Source of the DNA: Paenibacillus lutrae
GTDB taxonomy: Bacteria > Bacillota > Bacilli > Paenibacillales > NBRC-103111
Reading direction: 5' to 3'
Assembly: GCF_009757775.1 (NCBI RefSeq)
Contig: NZ_RHLK01000005.1
Location: forward strand, 969-64,968
DNA length: 64,000 nt
The stretch's first letter is position 1, and each line of letters starts with the position of its first letter. The position numbers were made by a program, and so were the translations under genes. The notes under the pieces are model-generated. The model saw only the letters and a program-made list of their open reading frames with translations. It did not search any database and had not been told where the DNA came from. Positions 58,074 through 64,000 of the stretch are shown piece by piece.

Positions 58074-59180
58074 CTAAGTATTATGAATCTTGGGAGAATC
58101 CTGAAGAATACCTTCTAAAGCATGAAGGAAGGCTTCGTTCTGCTCCCTGCTCCCTACTGTTACACGAAGCATAGTGGGAAAGTCAAGCTTTTCACCACTG
58201 CGCACGATGATTCCCTGCTTCAATAGAGCATCGAACACAGGACCGGACGGACATCCGATGTCCACCATGATAAAATTCCCATGGGCCGGGAAGGATGTCA
58301 GGTTCAAACGGCGGAATTCCGTCTCCAAATACTTCAACCCTTCGGCGTTGAGTGTGCGGCACTGATCCACAAATTGCTGATCACGGATCGCTGCCGCTGC
58401 CGCGGCCTGTGCAAGACGTGACGTATTAAAAGGCTCACGTACCTGATTGATGGTACGGATGACTTCCGGGCGGGCGATTCCATACCCGACTCTTAGAGCG
58501 GCCAGACCGTATATTTTGGAAAAAGTCCGGAGTATAACCAGGTTGGGATACGTTTGAAGCAGTTCCAGACTCTGAGGATACTCTGCCGTCGTCGCGTACT
58601 CATAATAAGCTTCGTCCAATGCGACCATAACGCTTGTAGGAATTTTAGCCATAAAAGCAAGCAGCTCATCATGACTTACGATTGTACCTGTCGGGTTATT
58701 CGGATTGCAGACCCAAATTATTTTGGTCCGCTCCGTCACACATTCCAGCATAGCATCCAGATCATGCTTGCCGTCTTTGAGCGGCACCTGTATAGATACG
58801 GCGCCTTCAATTTCCGCGTTATGTTTGTATTGTGGAAACGTATGCGAGGCCATGATCGTCTCATCGCCCGGTAATAGATAGGCGCGTGCAATCATGAGAA
58901 TAACATCATCTGAACCAGTCCCGAAAATAAGCTGATCGGCTGAAATGCCGTAATGCTCCGCTACAGCCCGTGTAACTTCTGCTCCGGCTCCATCCGGGTA
59001 AAGGCTCAAATGTTCAAGATCGGCAAGAATAGCCTCTTTAGCCTTCGATGAGCATCCGAACGGATTTTCATTGGAAGCCAGTTTGATGACGTTGGTCAGT
59101 CCCAGTTCCCGCTTAACCTCTTCAATCGGTTTGCCTGGCTGGTACACGGGTAGATTCAACACTTGCTGCTTAGCTTGCAC
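58074..59180 (-). CDS. hisC: Histidinol-phosphate/aromatic aminotransferase
   Basis: PLP enzyme of 368 residues. LASNENPFG, FGTGSDDVI, WVCNPNNPTGT, DEAYYEY and the PLP lysine in TFSKIYGLAALRVGYG are visible, with the C-terminal LRVTVGSREQNEAFL. In B. subtilis the homologue in this operon serves both histidine and tyrosine/phenylalanine synthesis, which fits the position before tyrA. GTG start after GAGGTGA. Confidence 0.95.
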   Translation of the reverse strand: MQAKQQVLNLPVYQPGKPIEEVKRELGLTNVIKLASNENPFGCSSKAKEAILADLEHLSLYPDGAGAEVTRAVAEHYGISADQLIFGTGSDDVILMIARAYLLPGDETIMASHTFPQYKHNAEIEGAVSIQVPLKDGKHDLDAMLECVTERTKIIWVCNPNNPTGTIVSHDELLAFMAKIPTSVMVALDEAYYEYATTAEYPQSLELLQTYPNLVILRTFSKIYGLAALRVGYGIARPEVIRTINQVREPFNTSRLAQAAAAAAIRDQQFVDQCRTLNAEGLKYLETEFRRLNLTSFPAHGNFIMVDIGCPSGPVFDALLKQGIIVRSGEKLDFPTMLRVTVGSREQNEAFLHALEGILQDSPKIHNT

Positions 59181-59217
59181 TTTCTTTCACCTCGCGTTAG
59201 TCGGTATCCATAGTCGT

Positions 59218-60045
59218 TCAGTGCTGCGGCTGAAAGGACGTTCCTTTGAGCTCTCTGATAAAATCACCAATCTCGGATAATGCTTCCTGCTTGGTGCTCT
59301 CGTCATTAAGACGGTCTTCCCGCTCCCCGATCCGGCGGACAATAGCGCTGCCGACCACTATAGCATCACACGTCTTCTCGAAGCGTTCCACCTGCTCCCG
59401 GCTCTGAATGCCGAAGCCGATCGCGATCGGAAGCTCGGTAGCCGCTTTTACGGATGCAAGGAATTCGTCGATTCCGGTATGAAATTCCGAGCGGACGCCT
59501 GTCACTCCAAGTGAAGAGACGCAATAGATGAAACCGGAAGCCCGCGATACGATCTGCTGCACGCGGTTCTTCGACGTCGGCGCCACAAGCGGAATCAGAT
59601 GGATGCCGTACTGCTCTGCGAGCTGCTTAGCTTCCGAGTCTTCTTCCATAGGAAGATCCGGAATGATGGCTCCGCTGATTTCATTCTCGCTCATCAGCTT
59701 GAACACACGGTCAAGACCGATACGAAGCAGCGGGTTGAAATAGGTGAACAAGATGAATGGCAGCTCGGAACCGGCACTGCGGGCCTTCCGGGCAAGCTCA
59801 ATTACATCCAGCACGTTCACAGCGCCGCGGAGAGCACGTCCGGAAGATTCCTGGATAATAGGGCCGTCGGCGAGGGGATCCGAATAAGGAACCCCCAGCT
59901 CAACGATATCCGCGCCGGATTTCTCAAGTTCCAGGATGATATCCAGCGTATGATCCAGCGTCGGGTCTCCCGCCGTAATAAACGGGATGAGAGCATTCTT
60001 GCCCTCGGCTTTCAGCTCAGCGAATTTAAGATCAATGCGATTCAT
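59218..60045 (-). CDS. trpA: Tryptophan synthase alpha chain
   Basis: Cleaves indole-3-glycerol phosphate to indole and glyceraldehyde-3-phosphate. About 275 residues. TIM barrel with [11 protein letters not shown], the catalytic Glu in [16 protein letters not shown] (Asp in SDP), IIPDLPMEE, and GFGIQSREQ. The ATG at 60045 is 6 bases after GGAGGTG and is preferred over a GTG at 60054 inside that site. Overlaps the trpB end by 14 bases. Confidence 0.96.
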   Translation of the reverse strand: MNRIDLKFAELKAEGKNALIPFITAGDPTLDHTLDIILELEKSGADIVELGVPYSDPLADGPIIQESSGRALRGAVNVLDVIELARKARSAGSELPFILFTYFNPLLRIGLDRVFKLMSENEISGAIIPDLPMEEDSEAKQLAEQYGIHLIPLVAPTSKNRVQQIVSRASGFIYCVSSLGVTGVRSEFHTGIDEFLASVKAATELPIAIGFGIQSREQVERFEKTCDAIVVGSAIVRRIGEREDRLNDESTKQEALSEIGDFIRELKGTSFQPQH

Positions 60046-61240
60046 TGTCTGCACCTCCGAGATACCCCATAATCGCTTCCACGTCTTTATCCCCGCGGCC
60101 CGAAAGGCAAATTACCAGAATTTGATCCCCGGACATAGTCGGTGCCGTCTTCATGGCCTGCGCAACCGCGTGGGAGCTTTCAAGAGCGGGAATAATTCCC
60201 TCAGTACGGCAGAGGAGCTGGAGAGCCTCCAACGCTTCTGCATCCGAAATCGGCAAATACTCGGCACGCTGCAAATCTTTCAAATAAGCATGTTCCGGGC
60301 CTACACCCGGATAATCAAGACCGGCGGATATGGAATGTGCCGGCATAACTTGTCCGTACTCATCCTGCAGAACATAGCTGAGCGAACCTTGAAATACCCC
60401 AGGGCTTCCCTTAGTCATCGTTGCCGCATGCTCTTCGGTGTCGATACCGCTTCCGGCTGCTTCCGTCGCGATCAGGCGGACTTCTTTATCCTCTACGAAC
60501 GGATAGAACATCCCCATTGCGTTGCTGCCTCCGCCGACACACGCAATTACCGTATGAGGAAGTTTTCCCTCAAGCTCCAGGATTTGAGAACGGGTCTCAT
60601 CCCCGATCACCCGCTGAAAATCACGCACGATCATCGGATAAGGATGAGGGCCTGTTACGGAGCCGAGGATATAGTACGTATCCTGCACATTGCTTACCCA
60701 GTAACGCAGCGTCTCATTGCACGCATCTTTGAGCGTGCGCGTACCCGAAAGTACCGGAACTACTTCAGTGCCGAGCAGACGCATGCGGAACACATTAAGC
60801 TGCTGGCGTTTCATGTCTTCTTCGCCCATGAAGACTTTGCATTCCAAACCGAGCAGGGCCGCTACCGTGGCAGTCGCCACACCATGCTGGCCCGCTCCCG
60901 TCTCGGCAATCACTTTCGTTTTGCCCATACGCTTGGCAAGAAGCGCCTGGCCGATCGTATTATTGATTTTGTGGGCTCCTGTATGGTTTAAATCCTCGCG
61001 TTTCAAATAAATCTTTGCTCCTCCGAGCTTCTCCGATAAACGCTCCGCGTAATACAGACGCGTCGGTCTTCCCGAATAATCGTGCAGAAGCGTTTGAACC
61101 TCGTTAACGAACTCGGGATCCTGCGCATATTTACGGTACGCATCCTCCAATTCGATCAAAGCATTCATCAGCGTCTCCGGAACATATTTCCCTCCAAAAC
61201 GGCCATATCTTCCATGTTCATCAGGTAGTACTGCTGCCAT
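60032..61240 (-). CDS. trpB: Tryptophan synthase beta chain
   Basis: Joins indole and serine with PLP. 402 residues. [17 protein letters not shown], the PLP lysine in [31 protein letters not shown] for phosphate binding, and a C-terminal [14 protein letters not shown]. Standard length. Its start overlaps the end of trpF by 20 bases. Confidence 0.97.
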   Translation of the reverse strand: MAAVLPDEHGRYGRFGGKYVPETLMNALIELEDAYRKYAQDPEFVNEVQTLLHDYSGRPTRLYYAERLSEKLGGAKIYLKREDLNHTGAHKINNTIGQALLAKRMGKTKVIAETGAGQHGVATATVAALLGLECKVFMGEEDMKRQQLNVFRMRLLGTEVVPVLSGTRTLKDACNETLRYWVSNVQDTYYILGSVTGPHPYPMIVRDFQRVIGDETRSQILELEGKLPHTVIACVGGGSNAMGMFYPFVEDKEVRLIATEAAGSGIDTEEHAATMTKGSPGVFQGSLSYVLQDEYGQVMPAHSISAGLDYPGVGPEHAYLKDLQRAEYLPISDAEALEALQLLCRTEGIIPALESSHAVAQAMKTAPTMSGDQILVICLSGRGDKDVEAIMGYLGGADNESH

Positions 61241-62024
61241 TTTTCTTCACCCTTCCCACAAAAGCTGCGATTTTAGCAATATCTTTGACTCCCTGCGTTT
61301 CGACTCCGCTGGATACATCAACGCCATCAGGCCGGTAAGTATCCACCAGCCCGCTTACATTATCCGCATTCAATCCTCCGGCGACGATCAAGGGTAGGCC
61401 TTGCGAGCGTGCCCAGCTCTGAACTTCCGGGATGCAGTCCCATGCAAAAGTGCGTCCTGATCCGCCCCCGTAAACGGGATCCAAGGTATCGATCAACACA
61501 GCATCCACTGTATCCTTATACGGAATGAGCCGATTAATAATCGAATGGGCATATTCCGATTTCCTATCCTGCACCGCCCTAATTGCGCTGGCGTCTACAT
61601 GATCCGAACTACTAGCTTGACTATTGGAACAAGAGCCGGGTTCACCCTGCTGCTCCTGATTTTGAATGGATGCGACTTTCCAGAGCTGGACATGAAAACG
61701 TTCCTTGATTAAAGCGCAATTCTCCGGTGTCTCATCACCATGAAACTGTACGACGTCCAAAGGCGCAACAGCCAGAATTTCGGCCAATTCATCCAGCGTC
61801 GGATTTACGAATACACCGACTGTTAAAGGAATGTGACCGCTTGGTTCGGAAGATTGCTTCAGAAAAGAAATCATGTCCGCAGCCTGTCCGGCCGTTACTC
61901 TGCGCCTGCTCGGAGCAAAAACAAACCCGATCTGATCAATCGGGAGATGTACGATAGATTTTAACACTTCAACGCTTTGAAGTCCACAAATTTTTACATC
62001 CGTCGACGTGTCTATACCACTCAT
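61221..62024 (-). CDS. trpF: Phosphoribosylanthranilate isomerase with insert
   Basis: Converts phosphoribosylanthranilate to its carboxyphenylamino-deoxyribulose form. About 267 residues against 205-230 usual. Barrel motifs VKICGL (catalytic Cys), [31 protein letters not shown] (catalytic Asp), FAWD and [11 protein letters not shown]. The extra length is mainly a hydrophilic Gln/Ser/Gly-rich insert at nt 61565-61668, in the loop after LWKVASI. The ATG at 62024 follows AAGGAG; the frame is open to 62165 without a site. It is 146 bases after trpC, an unusually wide gap in this operon. Confidence 0.93.
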   Translation of the reverse strand: MSGIDTSTDVKICGLQSVEVLKSIVHLPIDQIGFVFAPSRRRVTAGQAADMISFLKQSSEPSGHIPLTVGVFVNPTLDELAEILAVAPLDVVQFHGDETPENCALIKERFHVQLWKVASIQNQEQQGEPGSCSNSQASSSDHVDASAIRAVQDRKSEYAHSIINRLIPYKDTVDAVLIDTLDPVYGGGSGRTFAWDCIPEVQSWARSQGLPLIVAGGLNADNVSGLVDTYRPDGVDVSSGVETQGVKDIAKIAAFVGRVKKNGSSTT

Positions 62025-62141
62025 TTTACCACTCCTTGAGGACATGAGAGAATTTCGGAGATTTACATCTCCTGCAGAAATACCCTGCTTATGAACCGCT
62101 GTATGGGTGCCGCCCGCACCTAGCATAAGCAATCTTTCCTT

Positions 62142-62182
62142 GTAAAAAAAAGAAAAGGAGCGCATCCGGGCTAAGCCCGGAT
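62142..62182 (-). other. Hairpin at the trpC stop codon
   Basis: Perfect 8-bp arms ATCCGGGC/GCCCGGAT around the trpC stop, followed after about eight bases by a T-rich tract on the minus strand. It could be a weak intra-operon terminator or processing site. Confidence 0.35.
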
Positions 62183-62971
62183 ACCTTCCATTTTCCCCAT
62201 CAAATCTTCAACCGCCTGACTTACATCCGGCTGTCTCATAAAATGCTCCCCGATCAGTACGGCACCTGCGCCAGACTTATACACGAAGTCCAGGTCATCA
62301 CGGGATGAAATGCCGCTTTCACTCACAAGCAGCCGATCCTTCGGAACGATGGAAGCCAGTTCTTCCGTGGTGCGGATGTCGGTAACGAACGTTTTCAAAT
62401 TGCGGTTATTAATCCCGACTAGAGTCGCATCCAGTTCCAAAACAGTCTCCATCTCACGGCGGTCATGCACTTCGACCAGCACATCCATGCCATAGTCACG
62501 GGCCAAACCCAAAAACTGTTTCATTTCAGCGCGATTAAGAATAGAAGCGATCAGAAGAATAGCGTCGGCTCCAATGACACGAGCCTCAAGAATCTGTGCC
62601 GGGTGAATGATGAAATCTTTGCGCAGCAGCGGCACATGAACCGCTTCATGGACTGCACTTAAGTAATCATTGGCGCCTTGAAAATATTGAACGTCCGTAA
62701 GAACAGAGATGCAGTCTGTTCCTGCTTGTGTGTAAGCTTCGGCTAAACGTACCGGATCAAAATCCGCCCGGATCAAGCCTTTGGAAGGCGACGCCTTCTT
62801 GACCTCTGCGATTAAACCCGTCTTGCGGTTGCGTCCCGTACGGAGCGCCTGTTCGAACCCGCGGCATGCTTTCAAATCTGAAATTTGGCGCTCCAGCTCA
62901 GCTGTGGTAATACGCGCCTGAAGCTGCTGCACTTCTTCGCGCTTGGTTGCGACAATTCGTTCAAGAAACAT
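62171..62971 (-). CDS. trpC: Indole-3-glycerol phosphate synthase
   Basis: Closes the indole ring. 266 residues. N-terminal helix FLERIVATKREEVQQL, then LIAEVKKASPSKGLI with catalytic Lys, SVLTDVQYFQGA, LLRKDFIIHPAQI, INNRNLKTF and VSESGISSRDDL, GAVLIGEHFMRQ. All active-site segments are present. Overlaps the end of trpD by 11 bases; AGGAG precedes the ATG. Confidence 0.96.
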   Translation of the reverse strand: MFLERIVATKREEVQQLQARITTAELERQISDLKACRGFEQALRTGRNRKTGLIAEVKKASPSKGLIRADFDPVRLAEAYTQAGTDCISVLTDVQYFQGANDYLSAVHEAVHVPLLRKDFIIHPAQILEARVIGADAILLIASILNRAEMKQFLGLARDYGMDVLVEVHDRREMETVLELDATLVGINNRNLKTFVTDIRTTEELASIVPKDRLLVSESGISSRDDLDFVYKSGAGAVLIGEHFMRQPDVSQAVEDLMGKMEGIRA

Positions 62972-64000
62972 AGCTCAAATCTCCTGTATAGTGGGCTAAT
63001 TGCTGTAATTTTTCCATGGCTCTACCGCTGTCAATCACGTCCGCAGCCAGCTTCACGCCTTCCTGCAGTGTTCCTGCCGATCCCGTGACGTAGAAGCAGG
63101 CTCCGGCATTGGCAAGCACAATCTCTCTGTGCGCACCTTTGTCTCCTGTGAAAATACGTCGGATAATATCCGCGTTTTCACCGGCATCTCCACCTTTGAT
63201 GAGATGAAGATCATGACTTTGAATTCCCAAATCATCGGGAGTTACGGAATACGTACGAATCGTTCCGTCCTTAAGTTCTGTAATTTGCGTGGGTGCCGAG
63301 ATACTGATTTCGTCCAATCCGTCATAGCTGGCTACGACCACGGCTCTTTTAAGTCCGAGTGCCCCGAGCGCATTAGCGACAAGTTCTGTTTTACTGCGGT
63401 CAAAGACACCCATCACTTGACGGTCGGCACCGGCCGGATTCGTAAGCGGTCCGAGAAGATTAAAGACCGTACGCACTCCGAGCTCGCGGCGCGGGCCGGC
63501 CGCATGCTTCATCGATTGATGATACCGCTGCGCAAACATGAAACAAATGCCTAGCTGGTCCAGACAATGAGCGGCCTGCGTACTGTCCAGCTCGATGTTC
63601 ACACCGAGTGCTTCCAGAACGTCAGCGCTCCCGCTTTTACTGGACATCGCGCGGTTCCCATGCTTAGCGACACGGATGCCGCCTGCAGCCGCAACAATCG
63701 CAGAAGCGGTCGAAATATTGAAAGTATCTGCGCCATCTCCACCTGTCCCGCAAGTATCAAGCAGGTTGTGCTGGACCGTATGGACCGACGCCGCTTTCAC
63801 TCTCATGGCTTCAGCGAAGCCGGTCAACTCCTCAATGGTTTCCCCTTTGATTCTCATTGCCGTCAGTACGCTGCCGATTTGTGCCGGAGTCGCTTCTCCA
63901 TCCATCACCGTAATCATAAGTTCCCTTGCTTCTTCGCGAGATAAATTCCCGCCCCCAATGAGTGTCGAGATTGCCCGCTGAATGGTACCATTCGCCGTCA
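62961..64000 (-). CDS. trpD: Anthranilate phosphoribosyltransferase (at right edge)
   Basis: Transfers phosphoribose to anthranilate. The frame stays open to the right edge: upstream of the first internal ATG (63917) it reads TANGTIQRAISTLIGGG and on to LSREEARELM, as TrpD N-termini do. The last two bases of the window are TG on the minus strand, directly before ACG GCG, so the start codon probably straddles the edge. About 346 residues, family length. Motifs DTCGTGGDGADTFNIST, KHGNRAMSSKSGSADVLEALG, and RRELGVRTVFNLLGPLTNPA are clear. trpE would lie outside. Confidence 0.93.
   Translation of the reverse strand, partial: TANGTIQRAISTLIGGGNLSREEARELMITVMDGEATPAQIGSVLTAMRIKGETIEELTGFAEAMRVKAASVHTVQHNLLDTCGTGGDGADTFNISTASAIVAAAGGIRVAKHGNRAMSSKSGSADVLEALGVNIELDSTQAAHCLDQLGICFMFAQRYHQSMKHAAGPRRELGVRTVFNLLGPLTNPAGADRQVMGVFDRSKTELVANALGALGLKRAVVVASYDGLDEISISAPTQITELKDGTIRTYSVTPDDLGIQSHDLHLIKGGDAGENADIIRRIFTGDKGAHREIVLANAGACFYVTGSAGTLQEGVKLAADVIDSGRAMEKLQQLAHYTGDLSYVS

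Noticed and set aside
59987-60991. 334-codon plus-strand open frame opposite trpB/trpA
   Set aside because: It is the mirror of strongly conserved trpB and trpA coding sequence, has no ribosome binding site and no recognisable domain.

Overview
The window reads as a chromosomal segment of a Paenibacillus-like member of the Bacillales. The evidence is Gram-positive style ribosome binding sites (AGGAGG) before nearly every gene, bacillithiol genes (bshA, bshB1), a menaquinol:cytochrome c reductase (qcrABC), a T-box leader, a DnaD-domain gene, and a gene order from about 22 kb to the right edge that follows the Bacillus subtilis block dnaD-asnS-ypmB-dinG-panDCB-birA-cca-bshA-bshB1-mgsA-dapB-ypjD-ypjC-ypjB-ypjA-qcrCBA-ypiF-tyrA-hisC-trpABFCD. 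No tRNA, rRNA, insertion sequence or CRISPR array was seen.

Layout. 0.6-3 kb (minus): a secreted protein of unknown function, a GS17M-type stress protein and glgC. 3.3-10.4 kb (minus): a four-gene signalling cluster: a response regulator-PP2C phosphatase, a 1230-residue hybrid histidine kinase with three receiver domains, a CheR-type methyltransferase and a receiver-kinase hybrid. 10.7-13.9 kb: a second GS17M protein, a 54-residue DUF1328 protein, the nitrilase-family mtnU and a Tat-exported beta-helix protein. 14-21.8 kb (plus): mtnE, a T-box leader, proB-proA-proC, then mtnW-mtnX-mtnB of methionine salvage with no visible terminator between proC and mtnW. 22-30.6 kb (minus): dnaD, asnS, ackA, a 3-hydroxybutyryl-CoA dehydrogenase, a compact FtsH-like protease with a membrane-anchored partner, ypmB, and an MTA/SAH deaminase. 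30.9-32.5 kb (plus): a DUF47 protein and the Pit phosphate transporter. 32.6-46.2 kb (minus): rex, dinG, a TPR protein, panDCB, birA, cca, bacillithiol genes, mgsA, dapB, another TPR protein and a MazG-like protein. 46.4-56.5 kb: a small secreted protein, ypjC, ypjB, ypjA, qcrCBA, ypiF, an IDEAL-domain protein, a gamma carbonic anhydrase homologue, an uncharacterised protein, a histidine phosphatase and an ECF sigma/anti-sigma pair. 57-64 kb (minus): the distal part of the trp operon followed by hisC and tyrA; trpD runs to the right edge and appears to begin at it.

How the genes work together. Several complete routes are visible: proline from glutamate (proBAC, T-box controlled), pantothenate from ketoisovalerate and aspartate (panBCD), the first two steps of bacillithiol synthesis, most of tryptophan synthesis plus the prephenate branch to tyrosine, and a large part of methylthioadenosine recycling (mtaD, mtnW, mtnX, mtnB, mtnE, mtnU).

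Most notable items: an undescribed small RNA candidate between tyrA and the ECF sigma gene with an exact consensus sigma-A promoter overlapped by catabolite-response (cre-like) sites and bounded by two terminators; a 16-bp hairpin that buries the ypjB ribosome binding site directly after the ypjA stop codon; the placement of methionine salvage genes behind a proline T-box; a DinG that combines an exonuclease domain with an apparent four-cysteine iron-sulfur motif; and hydrophilic inserts in MtnW, TrpF and Cca.
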